NCBI GenBank assembly: GCA_021799555.1
Contig: JAJZAG010000144.1
Span: forward strand, 1-9,019
Reading direction: 5' to 3'
DNA length: 9,019 bases
Source: Deltaproteobacteria bacterium
Lineage (GTDB): Bacteria; Desulfobacterota; Binatia; Binatales; Binataceae
Numbering within the stretch: position 1 is the first letter of the stretch; each line of letters opens with the position of its first letter. The notes beneath the pieces are model-generated. The model saw only the letters and a list, made by a program, of their open reading frames with translations. It was not told the DNA's origin and ran no database searches. Below, one piece after another: positions 1-6,213 of this stretch. The position numbers and the translations under genes were made by a program.

Positions 1-690
1 CGAAACGCCCAGTTCAACGCACTTGGCCCAGACCGGATCGTAATCGTACTCGCTGTCGAGTCCGAGGACGTCGAACCACGCCGCATGGCGCGCGGCGTCC
101 GGAGTCTTGCGCGCCACCGCGGGAATCGCGCGGCGCACCATGCTGCCCATCAGGATCACCTTGAGCCCGAGGGTCTTGACGGCGTACTCGAGTTCCTCGA
201 TCGCCTCCGCGGGCGTGTACATCGGGATTGCCGCGGCCGGCGTGATCCGGTCGGCGAACTCGCGGAAGTGATCGGCGACGTAGAGATTGAACGCGCGGCA
301 GGTTGCGCGGCGCATCTCCGCGTCCGGAATAAACGCGACGCCGAGGGCCGCGGTCGGATACAGCACGGTGAAGTCAAAGCCGAATTCGTCGAGCCGCTCG
401 TAGAGCAGGCGCGGCAGGATTGCGGTCGCGCGGTCGCGGGTGTTCTTCGTGGGTACGCCCCAGAACGCTTCTTGCGCGCGGCGATGGTCGCGCCGCTCTT
501 CGGGCGTCATTGCGAGAGCGTGCTGCACGCGCTCGTTGCGCGAGCGGAACGACTCGACGACTTTGGGACCGGCGACGCGCTTCAGGTAGTCGGAAATCGA
601 CGGGCCAAATTCGAGCCAATGGCCGTCGGCGTCGATCACCGGATGGCCGAGTTTCGCGCGAATCTGTTGGGAGCTGAGCTTGCCCGACAT
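1..690 (-). CDS. Amidohydrolase-2 family metal-dependent hydrolase (partial, C-terminus beyond window)
   Basis: The first 230 codons of a gene that runs off the left edge with no stop. The N-terminus carries D-A-D-G-H-W-L-E (residues 20-27), the position of the first metal-binding motif of ACMSD-type TIM-barrel amidohydrolases. Here the usual HxH is replaced by a D/H/E version, common in uncharacterised members of the family. Further family-like stretches are LDEFGFDFTVLYPT (100-113), a helix plus DRITPAAAIPM (147-157), and PVWAKCVELGV near the end. The later His and Asp metal ligands lie outside the window, so activity cannot be judged. Such proteins are hydrolases or decarboxylases of cyclic or aromatic carboxylates in the cytoplasm; the substrate is unknown. 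The ATG at 690 is preceded by AAGGAG at 698-703, seven bases upstream, which fixes the start. It lies 66 bases after the epoxide-hydrolase-like gene on the same strand, so co-transcription is likely. Confidence 0.85.
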   Translation of the reverse strand, partial: MSGKLSSQQIRAKLGHPVIDADGHWLEFGPSISDYLKRVAGPKVVESFRSRNERVQHALAMTPEERRDHRRAQEAFWGVPTKNTRDRATAILPRLLYERLDEFGFDFTVLYPTAALGVAFIPDAEMRRATCRAFNLYVADHFREFADRITPAAAIPMYTPAEAIEELEYAVKTLGLKVILMGSMVRRAIPAVARKTPDAARHAAWFDVLGLDSEYDYDPVWAKCVELGVS

Positions 691-756
691 GGCGATTCTC
701 CTTGCCAATATTGGGGAGAGCCTAGCGCAGTGGCGCTGCAACCTGAAAGAGGGCGA

Positions 757-1638
757 TTAGGATTTGAGAAAATCGAGAATCAGCTTGTTCACCTCCGCGG
801 ATTTTTCCTGATGGACGAAATGGCCGGCGCCCGCGATTATTTCCTTGCGCAGCCCCTTCGGGAAAAAGTCCTCCATTCCGTCGAGCAACTCGGCGCCGAT
901 ACATCCATCGTTGCGCCCGTGAAGCATCATCGCGGGCACGTTGATTGGCGCAGGCGGCGCCGCGACGGCGGCGATCGCGTCGGCGGGAATCTTCATCATC
1001 GCGCCAAGCGTCGCGCGGTAGTAGCCGAGCGCGGCCGAGAGCGCGCCCGGCGCGCGAAAGCATCGCTTGAGCGGCTCGATATCTTCCTTGGTCCACTTCC
1101 AGTCAGGCGACCAATCGGACCACATCTTTTCCAGAAAATTGAAATTGTCGTGACTGACCGCGGCTTCGGCGAAAGCGCCCTGGAAGAAATACATGTACCA
1201 ACTGCGTTTCTGCTGCGCGTAATTTGTGACGAGAGCCTTGATGAACGAGGCGCCGTAAGGGACGGCCGCGGTGATCAGTTTTGTCACGCGCGCCGCCGAT
1301 GCGGCCGCAGCGGGGTATGCGGCGACTGCGCCCCAGTCATGACCGAACAGGATCGCATCCTTATGCCCGAGCGCAGTGACGAGGGCGAGCGCGTCTTCGC
1401 TGAGCGCGGCCGAATCGTAGCGTCCGTCGGGCGCGAGTCCGGTCGGGGCGTAGCCGCGCATGAACGGCGCGACCACATGGAAGCCCGCGGCGGCGAGCAC
1501 CGGCATCTGATGACGGAACGAATGAGCGGTATCGGGAAAGCCGTGCAGGCACAGGATCAGCGGACCATCGCCCATCTCGAGGACGTGGAAGTCGATATTG
1601 GAAGCGCGCACGACGCGCTGAGTTGGTTGCGATTCCAT
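757..1638 (-). CDS. Alpha/beta hydrolase, epoxide-hydrolase-like
   Basis: A complete 293-residue alpha/beta hydrolase. The oxyanion motif HGFP is at 32-35. The nucleophile elbow GHDWG (99-103) has Asp101 where serine hydrolases have Ser. The acid is probably Asp244 in GRNDG, and the base His273 in AGHFVHQE. An Asp nucleophile followed by Trp occurs in epoxide hydrolases and haloalkane dehalogenases. The lid favours an epoxide hydrolase: WYMYFFQ (147-153) and GYYR (205-208) resemble the two regions supplying the ring-opening tyrosines in soluble epoxide hydrolases. The expected reaction is epoxide to vicinal diol via an Asp ester in the cytoplasm; the substrate is unknown. The ATG at 1638 has GAGGTGA at 1642-1648 just upstream. 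Downstream, after 66 bases, lies the amidohydrolase, suggesting a two-gene catabolic or detoxification unit. A haloalkane dehalogenase is the main alternative. Confidence 0.85.
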   Translation of the reverse strand: MESQPTQRVVRASNIDFHVLEMGDGPLILCLHGFPDTAHSFRHQMPVLAAAGFHVVAPFMRGYAPTGLAPDGRYDSAALSEDALALVTALGHKDAILFGHDWGAVAAYPAAAASAARVTKLITAAVPYGASFIKALVTNYAQQKRSWYMYFFQGAFAEAAVSHDNFNFLEKMWSDWSPDWKWTKEDIEPLKRCFRAPGALSAALGYYRATLGAMMKIPADAIAAVAAPPAPINVPAMMLHGRNDGCIGAELLDGMEDFFPKGLRKEIIAGAGHFVHQEKSAEVNKLILDFLKS

Positions 1639-1780
1639 GATTCACCTCGCTATGGAGCGCAAGCTACTACACAAGTGCGCGTCAATGCACCACGTGCGCT
1701 ATCGCGATGACTGAACGCGCGGATGGCGCGTGCCGATCGCGAGTTTACGCCGCGGCGGATCGAACTCCAGGTCCGGCGCG

Positions 1781-2230
1781 TTACGCGGCGGCTTTAAGCT
1801 CCGCAGTGCAATGCGCGCACTTGGTCGCGGCGATCGGAATATCGCTTAAACAAAACGGGCATTGCTTGATGGTCGGCACCGAAGGCGGCGGGGGCTTGCG
1901 CGTCAAGCGTTCGATCTGCTGCACGAGAATAAACATCGCGAAGGCGACGATCAGAAAATCGATTACCGTGTTGATAAACACTCCGTACGCGATCGTTGGC
2001 GCTCCGGCCGCCTTCGCCGCCGCCAGTGAGGGATAGTGAGTCCCCGACAGGCTGATGAACAAGCTCGTGAAGTCGACTTTGCCGAGAATGAAACCGATAG
2101 GCGGCATAATCACGTCGCCGACCAGCGACGAGACGATTTTTCCAAACGCGCCGCCGAGGATAAATCCCACGGCCAGATCGATTACGTTTCCCTTCATCGC
2201 GAACGCTTTGAAATCCGACATCATCGACAT
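1781..2230 (-). CDS. mscL: Large-conductance mechanosensitive channel MscL with C-terminal zinc-ribbon-like tail
   Basis: 149 residues. MscL opens under membrane tension and releases solutes during osmotic downshock; it is a homopentamer in the inner membrane. The N-terminus [18 protein letters not shown] and the first membrane helix with [18 protein letters not shown] (28-44) are near-diagnostic. The second helix (about 80-106) includes [19 protein letters not shown]. After [12 protein letters not shown] the usual charged cytoplasmic helix is replaced by a tail with two CxxC pairs (Cys124/127 and Cys138/141), in CPFC...KCAHC. This looks like a small zinc ribbon; related tails are, to my knowledge, known in some MscL homologues. 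The frame stays open upstream to 2326, but AGGAGG at 2240-2245, nine bases before the ATG at 2230, supports this start and agrees with family length (about 136 residues in E. coli). It sits alone, 202 bases after the desaturase and 142 before the hydrolase. Confidence 0.96.
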   Translation of the reverse strand: MSMMSDFKAFAMKGNVIDLAVGFILGGAFGKIVSSLVGDVIMPPIGFILGKVDFTSLFISLSGTHYPSLAAAKAAGAPTIAYGVFINTVIDFLIVAFAMFILVQQIERLTRKPPPPSVPTIKQCPFCLSDIPIAATKCAHCTAELKAAA

Positions 2231-2294
2231 GGTTCCGAGCCTCCTGCCCGCGAAATTGCGGCTGATGAGATTGTCATGAGATAGCAATCCGCGC

Positions 2295-2333
2295 CGGTGT
2301 AATGCGAGAGCGCGCGGCGCCCGCATTACACCG
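2295..2333. repeat. Perfect 12-bp inverted repeat between desaturase and mscL
   Basis: Arms CGGTGTAATGCG (2295-2306) and CGCATTACACCG (2322-2333) are exact reverse complements around a 15-base GC-rich centre. Beyond a two-base interruption, three more bases at each end (2290-2292 with 2336-2338) can pair. It lies about 65 bases upstream of the mscL start and 99 bases past the desaturase stop. No T-run follows in the minus direction, so it is not a canonical intrinsic terminator. It may be an operator for mscL, an mRNA-stabilising hairpin at the end of the desaturase transcript, or a terminator without a T-tract. The sequence cannot decide between these. Confidence 0.8.
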
Positions 2334-2432
2334 ATGCGCGGGCTATACCGCCGCTCGCGCGTCCGCGCGAATTTATGTCAGGTGGTTGTTCGGCTGCGGC
2401 TGCAAGGCCGCCGCACGAGACAGGAAACCGGA

Positions 2433-3380
2433 TCAGGCCGCCGAGTTGAGTTCTCCGGGAACCCGCGCCGCCGCGATCGCGCGCCGCGCGGTACGCCGTG
2501 CCGCGCGCGCAAGCTTCAGCTCCTCGCGCGAGGGCGCGCGCACGTCGGTGGCGAGTCTTAGCATCTCGAGCGCACGGATTACTATCCAGCCTACGTCAGG
2601 CTCGCGCCAACTCCATCCGAGCCGCGCCGAGCCGGGGCGGGAATGATGGTTGCGGTGCCAGTTCTCGCCCTGGAAGAAGTGCACAAGCGCAAGCCATCTC
2701 ACGTTGCGGCTCGAATCTTCACCGATCCGGATTCCCGGCTCTGTGTGGCAAACGCTGTTGACGAAGCACTGCGCGTGAAGTCCAAAGCAGAGCCGGATTG
2801 CGCCCATCCAGAAAAAAGCGGGCCACCCGAAGGCCAGGCCGCCAAAGTAGGATATCGCGAGGATCGCAGGCTGGAACCATCGAAACGCTCGATACTCGAT
2901 TCCCGTCAGATCCGGGCAATAGCGTTCGACCTGCGGCTCGCCGGCCTGCCATAACCAGCGCAGATGCGCCCACCAGAAACCGCCCCAGATGGGGCTCGAG
3001 ATGTCTTCGGGCGTGTCGGCCTTCGCATGATGGAGGCGATGGCCGGCGGCCCACGTGGTTGGTGCGCCTGAGCCGTTGAACATCGCGAAGAAGATCAAAA
3101 GACTGCGGACCCACGGATGAAGCTTGACCGAACGATGGGCCAAAGCGCGATGGTATCCGACGGTGGTGCCAAGCCCGCCGATAAAGACCAGCGCGATTGC
3201 GCCTGCCAGCACCCGCCATCCGGGGAGCGGGTACATCACGAGTCCGACGGCCGCGGTTACGTGAATCAGGATGATCCAGAGGAAGATCGAGAGGTCGCGT
3301 CCCTCGGCGCGCCACCACGGTTGCTCCCAAGGGGCTTGGCTGCGCGCGACAGCCGCGCGAGCGAGATTGGAATTCGGCAT
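2433..3380 (-). CDS. Membrane acyl-CoA (delta-9-type) fatty acid desaturase
   Basis: A 315-residue integral-membrane di-iron desaturase of the stearoyl-CoA desaturase / OLE1 type. It would introduce a cis double bond into saturated acyl chains to adjust membrane fluidity, using O2 and an electron donor not present here. All three histidine boxes are intact: HRALAH (77-82), HRLHH (114-118) and HRNHH (242-246). NSVCH (208-212) supplies the extra Asn and His metal ligands known from SCD1. Hydrophobic segments lie near 31-50, 58-73, 92-104 and 170-205. The C-terminal 30 residues are basic and low in complexity. The frame extends further upstream, but TTCTCC at 3390-3395 (GGAGAA on the coding strand), nine bases before the ATG at 3380, favours this start and a normal family length. 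A strong inverted repeat directly abuts the ribosome binding site. Confidence 0.95.
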   Translation of the reverse strand: MPNSNLARAAVARSQAPWEQPWWRAEGRDLSIFLWIILIHVTAAVGLVMYPLPGWRVLAGAIALVFIGGLGTTVGYHRALAHRSVKLHPWVRSLLIFFAMFNGSGAPTTWAAGHRLHHAKADTPEDISSPIWGGFWWAHLRWLWQAGEPQVERYCPDLTGIEYRAFRWFQPAILAISYFGGLAFGWPAFFWMGAIRLCFGLHAQCFVNSVCHTEPGIRIGEDSSRNVRWLALVHFFQGENWHRNHHSRPGSARLGWSWREPDVGWIVIRALEMLRLATDVRAPSREELKLARAARRTARRAIAAARVPGELNSAA

Positions 3381-3396
3381 TATTTGTAATTCTCCG

Positions 3397-3440
3397 TGTT
3401 TTGCGTCCGCTATGCGGGTAGTCGCGAACGGAGCAAAACA
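3397..3440. repeat. Inverted repeat abutting the desaturase ribosome binding site
   Basis: TGTTTTGC (3397-3404) and GCAAAACA (3433-3440) are perfect 8-bp complements. After one bulged base (3405) a further four pairs form: TCCG (3406-3409) with CGGA (3429-3432). A 19-base loop remains. On the desaturase mRNA the hairpin would end one base before the GGAGAA ribosome binding site (3390-3395). It may be an operator in the promoter/leader or an RNA hairpin affecting translation. No promoter I trust is visible upstream, so the transcription start is not located. Confidence 0.7.
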
Positions 3441-3612
3441 GGCTCGGCACGCGAAAGGTTGCGCCACCACCATCCGGCCGCGCCAGTCTCACGCGCGGCA
3501 CGCCAGCATCCGCACATTTCTCGAATGGCAACCCTACGTGCCCAGAGGATGGATGTGCTGACCGCTAAAGGAAACAAGCGTATCTCATAAACCTCCGGCG
3601 CGCCACTGCCCG

Positions 3613-4875
3613 CTAACCTGAATCACGCGCAACGTCGAGCATAGCTTTGGCGGCGCGCTCAGCGACTTCGGTCATCAGTTCGTCGGTGAGCACTGTGGAT
3701 AATGCGATCATTCCGCGCGGTGCGATAAAAAGACCGTTGTTGAGAGCGGCGAGGTGGAACGCCGCAATCGTGCGCGAATCCTGCCGGTTGATCGTAGCCG
3801 GCGGCGCCTCGTCCAGGAAAAAGATGTTCATCAGAGAGCCGAACTGGCGGACCGAGAACGGCAGCTCGGCCTGACGCGCGGCGCGTTTGAGTTCCTCGGC
3901 GATTTTTTTCGCGCGCGCATCCATCGCGTCGATCCGATCCTGGGTCAGCTCGCGGACCGAGACCAGGCCGGCGGCGCAGGTGGCGGGATTTCCGTTGAAG
4001 GTGCCGGAATGAAAAATCGCACCGCGCTCGCGCGGATTAAACGCCGCCATGATCTCGGCGCTGCCGCCGAGTGCGCCGACCGGCAGTCCGCCTCCGATAA
4101 TCTTGCCCATCATCGTCAGGTCGGGCTTCGCGCCGAAGATCGCTTGCGCGCCGCCGCATGCGAGGCGCAGCGTGATGACTTCGTCGAGGATAAAGAGAGC
4201 GCCGGCACGATGGGCCGCTTCGCCCACGCGTTCAAGGAACCCCGCGGGCGGTGCGACGATCCCTGCCGAACCGAGAACCGGCTCGAGAAAGACCGCCGCG
4301 ATCTCCTGCCCGCGCTCGGTCAAGAGCGCTTCAAAGGAAGTCGCCTCGCCGAAATCCGCCAGCATCGTGCGCTCGCCGTCATGTCCGGCCAGCCCGAGTT
4401 CGAGATCGTCGTACGAACCGTGATAGCCGTAGCGCGCCATCAGGATAAGCTTGCGCCCGGTGAGCCTCCGCGCGACGTGGCACGCGAGCATCCCGGCTTC
4501 CGTGCCCGAGTTGCAAAACCGCACCTGCTCCACCGACGCGACGCGTTCGCATAAAAGTTCCGCGAGCGCGACCTGCGCTTCCGAGCGCGCGGGCCATGCG
4601 GTGCCGCCATTGGCCGCGCGCGTGATCGCCTCGACGATCGGAGGGTAGGCGTGGCCGTGAACGAGGCTCGTGTAGTTGCCGAGCAGATCGATGTAGCGAT
4701 TGCCGTCGATATCGTGGAGAAACGGGCCTTCGCCGCGCGCGATCGTCAGAGAGTAGGGTCGATGATGAGCGGTGGTGCGGGTGTCGCCGCCGGGCATGAC
4801 GCGTTCGGCGCGCGCCGCCATTTCCGCCGACTTAGGCGTCGCCGCTTTGTACTGCTCCTCGATTTTGCTCATCAT
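3613..4875 (-). CDS. Class-III PLP aminotransferase, GSAM fold, beta-amino-acid aminotransferase-like
   Basis: 420 residues of fold-type I, class III. Visible PLP features are SGTEA (123-127), the pyridine-binding Asp231 in LDEV, the Schiff-base Lys258 in GKIIGGGLPVGALGG, and HSGTFNGNP (289-297). The fold resembles glutamate-1-semialdehyde aminomutase (HemL), and an automatic label may say that. By eye, however, the C-terminal APRGMIALST lacks the glutamate that true GSAM has in its SQFEAGFTS-like stretch. The pattern instead matches, from memory, the beta-phenylalanine aminotransferase of Variovorax: MPG-x3-R, LTIARGEG, and a C-terminal PRG whose Arg would bind substrate carboxylate (Arg33 and Arg387 here). 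A cytoplasmic transaminase of beta- or related amino acids is therefore inferred. Two adjacent ATGs (4875, 4872) share AGGAG at 4881-4885. The gene has its own promoter-like sequence and lies 129 bases after the Rid gene. Confidence 0.88.
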   Translation of the reverse strand: MMSKIEEQYKAATPKSAEMAARAERVMPGGDTRTTAHHRPYSLTIARGEGPFLHDIDGNRYIDLLGNYTSLVHGHAYPPIVEAITRAANGGTAWPARSEAQVALAELLCERVASVEQVRFCNSGTEAGMLACHVARRLTGRKLILMARYGYHGSYDDLELGLAGHDGERTMLADFGEATSFEALLTERGQEIAAVFLEPVLGSAGIVAPPAGFLERVGEAAHRAGALFILDEVITLRLACGGAQAIFGAKPDLTMMGKIIGGGLPVGALGGSAEIMAAFNPRERGAIFHSGTFNGNPATCAAGLVSVRELTQDRIDAMDARAKKIAEELKRAARQAELPFSVRQFGSLMNIFFLDEAPPATINRQDSRTIAAFHLAALNNGLFIAPRGMIALSTVLTDELMTEVAERAAKAMLDVARDSG

Positions 4876-4907
4876 CCTCTCTCCTGCCTGCCCGCGCCGC
4901 CATGCTC

Positions 4908-4968
4908 GTCAATTGCGAGAGCTGTTAGGCCAAATTGTTATTATTTGCGCCTTATTGTCAATTACGAG
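4908..4968. repeat. 12-base direct repeat flanking the aminotransferase promoter region
   Basis: GTCAATTGCGAG (4908-4919) and GTCAATTACGAG (4957-4968) agree at 11 of 12 bases and start 49 bases apart, close to five helical turns. The distal copy overlaps the proposed -35 hexamer and the proximal copy lies just downstream of the proposed start of transcription. This placement fits paired sites for a dimeric repressor, but chance cannot be excluded for a single imperfect pair. Confidence 0.45.
4934..4961 (-). promoter_or_regulatory. Putative sigma-70 promoter for the aminotransferase gene
   Basis: On the minus strand TTGACA (4956-4961) is a perfect -35 hexamer. It is followed after 16 bases by AACAAT (4934-4939), which matches the -10 consensus at four of six positions. 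The surrounding 50 bases are strikingly AT-rich in an otherwise GC-rich window. The implied 5' leader is about 50 bases. This is the only promoter-like sequence in the window that I would defend. Confidence 0.5.
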
Positions 4969-5004
4969 TCAAGCGCTCCTGTCCGGTAGAAGCCCCGCGT
5001 CCCC

Positions 5005-5409
5005 TCAGCGCACGATTGCGATTGCTTCCATCTCGACCATCAGGCCTTCCACGGCGAGCGAGGTTACGCCGACCAGCGTCGAGGCGGGAGCGTTGGCGCC
5101 CTCCGGGAACAGCGCTGCGCGCGCCTCGCGCATCGCGGCGTAATCGGACTGTTTGTAGTTGACGATGTAGGTATTGGTCTTGACGATATCGGCGGTTGTG
5201 GCGCCGGCGGCTTCGAGCGCGAGCTTCAAGTTGGCGGCGGCCTGGCGCACTTGCGTCTTCAGGTCGCCGGGGCCGACCAGCTTGCCATCCTTGTCAACGG
5301 CGACCTGGCCGGAGATGAAAACGATCTTGCCGGGCGCGCTGACCGTCACGACGTGGGTGTATCCGCGCGGTTGTAAAAGCGTCTCGGGATTAATGTGCCT
5401 TGTTTCCAT
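5005..5409 (-). CDS. Rid (YjgF/YER057c/UK114) family protein lacking the RidA catalytic arginine
   Basis: 134 residues covering one complete Rid domain. Typical elements are FISGQVAVDKDGKLVG (31-46), the helix QVRQAAANLKLALEAAGA (53-70), VKTNTYIVN (76-84) and the C-terminal VEMEAIAIV (125-133), which keeps the conserved Glu. Archetypal RidA deaminates reactive enamines and imines released by PLP enzymes and needs an Arg in the P-A-R-S-C motif (Arg105 in E. coli). Here the motif reads PASTLVG and Ser110 replaces that Arg, so it belongs with the Rid groups without proven imine deaminase activity. It is probably a cytoplasmic trimer. The ATG at 5409 is preceded by GGAGG at 5415-5419. It lies 19 bases after the DUF190 gene and upstream of the aminotransferase, a plausible metabolic partner. 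Confidence 0.93.
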   Translation of the reverse strand: METRHINPETLLQPRGYTHVVTVSAPGKIVFISGQVAVDKDGKLVGPGDLKTQVRQAAANLKLALEAAGATTADIVKTNTYIVNYKQSDYAAMREARAALFPEGANAPASTLVGVTSLAVEGLMVEMEAIAIVR

Positions 5410-5428
5410 CGCATCCTCCAGCTCGGAC

Positions 5429-5773
5429 CTAAGGTTTGGGCGCCTCGCCGCGATATTGCAGCACCTGGACGTTTTCGATCGTGACCATCCATGAGCCCAT
5501 CATCGCGTCGAGGATCGGGATGAACGCGTCAATCTTTTCCTGGGTATCGACGATTTCGATCACGATCGGCAGATCGTCGCTGAGCCGGAGCAGTTTCGTA
5601 GTGTGCAGATGGCTGGTCTGCCCGAAGCCGAGCGGGCCGCGCAAGACGGTTGCGCCGGCCAGATGAAGCTCGCGCGCTTTGAGGACGATTGCCTCGTACA
5701 GTGGATGGCTGTCGTGGCGATCTTTTTCGCCGATAAAAATTCGGAGCAGCTTCGCTTCGCGCGGCAGTTGCAT
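5429..5773 (-). CDS. DUF190 domain protein, partner of crcB
   Basis: 114 residues matching the small DUF190 family. The diagnostic stretch is LRIFIGEKDRH (10-20), then PLYEAIVLKARE (24-35), GATVLRGPLGFG (40-51), and a beta strand IVIEIVDT (70-77) followed by a helix. The fold is expected to be ferredoxin-like and PII-related, soluble and cytoplasmic; no biochemical role is established. DUF190 genes are often found beside crcB, as here, where only 10 bases separate the crcB stop from this ATG. The ribosome binding site is weak (GAGTG overlapping the end of crcB), so translational coupling to crcB is likely. A sensory or accessory role in fluoride export is inference from position only. Confidence 0.93.
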   Translation of the reverse strand: MQLPREAKLLRIFIGEKDRHDSHPLYEAIVLKARELHLAGATVLRGPLGFGQTSHLHTTKLLRLSDDLPIVIEIVDTQEKIDAFIPILDAMMGSWMVTIENVQVLQYRGEAPKP

Positions 5774-5783
5774 GATTTCACAC

Positions 5784-6170
5784 TCAGCGGTTCAACGCCT
5801 CGGCCGCGAGCGTGCCGAGCCAAACTGCGGCGAGGCATAGGGCTACCGACAGGATCGCGTTTAATCCGGCGAAAAGCCACTCGCCGTCGCGCACGAGATT
5901 CATGGTTTCAAGGCTGAAGGTCGAAAACGTCGTATATCCGCCGCATACTCCGGTCATCACGAATTGGCGTCCGGAGGCGCCGACGAATACGCGTCCTTCA
6001 GGTCCGGTCAGCGCCGCGAAAAATCCGATCACGATCGCGCCGGTCACGTTGACAAACATCGTCCCGAACGGGAACGCGCCGCCGGTCAGATTGGCGACCA
6101 CGCCCGACGCCCAGAAGCGACCGACGCTGCCGAGCGCGCCGCCGATTGCGATTAACAGGTATGCGGTCAA
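5784..6170 (-). CDS. crcB: Fluoride channel CrcB/Fluc (TTG start)
   Basis: About 128 residues with four membrane helices; exports fluoride from the cytoplasm as a dual-topology dimer in the inner membrane. Family motifs are GGALGSVGRF near the N-terminus, GTMFVNVTG with the pore Asn, and GGYTTFSTFS with the two Phe residues that line the fluoride path. No ATG fits. TTG codons occur at 6176 and 6170. GGGAGG (6177-6182) touches the first TTG but sits six bases before the second, so I place the start at 6170; the upstream TTG would add only two residues. A single crcB copy fits a homodimer. The gene is 43 bases after the small lipoprotein gene and 10 before DUF190. I found no fluoride riboswitch signature in the leader. 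Confidence 0.95.
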   Translation of the reverse strand: MTAYLLIAIGGALGSVGRFWASGVVANLTGGAFPFGTMFVNVTGAIVIGFFAALTGPEGRVFVGASGRQFVMTGVCGGYTTFSTFSLETMNLVRDGEWLFAGLNAILSVALCLAAVWLGTLAAEALNR

Positions 6171-6176
6171 GTTCAA

Positions 6177-6190
6177 CCTCCCGGCAGGAG
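6177..6190 (-). promoter_or_regulatory. crcB ribosome binding site inside a small hairpin
   Basis: On the coding strand CTCC (6187-6190) can pair with GGAG (6178-6181) across a five-base loop. This would cover most of the GGGAGG ribosome binding site that serves the TTG start. The stem is only four base pairs, so occlusion would be weak. The site decides the choice between the two TTG codons. Confidence 0.4.
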
Positions 6191-6213
6191 TGCGAAAAGA
6201 ATGTTATTAGCGG

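Noticed and set aside
85..1710. 541-codon open frame on the plus strand
   Set aside because: It lies antisense to both the amidohydrolase and the epoxide-hydrolase-like gene, which have clear motifs and ribosome binding sites. The translation is Arg/Ala/Gly-rich with no recognisable domain, a typical effect of high GC at third positions.
1639..1780. Promoter for the epoxide-hydrolase-like gene (TTGACG on the minus strand near 1680)
   Set aside because: No acceptable -10 hexamer occurs at 15-19 bases from it, so I did not annotate it.
2719..3531. 270-codon open frame on the minus strand overlapping the desaturase
   Set aside because: Out-of-frame shadow of the desaturase; Arg/Pro-rich with no domain.
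3565..3588. Seven-codon minus-strand reading frame after GGAGG (3592-3596), possible leader peptide
   Set aside because: The codons are not biased toward any amino acid, the gap to the ribosome binding site is only three bases, and it lies just after the aminotransferase stop and far from the desaturase. Chance is likelier.
3754..4554. 266-codon open frame on the plus strand
   Set aside because: Antisense to the aminotransferase, no domain, and no ribosome binding site that I could find.
6171..6213. Fluoride riboswitch upstream of crcB
   Set aside because: The gap is 43 bases and shows none of the conserved riboswitch segments; nor did I see them in the preceding small gene.
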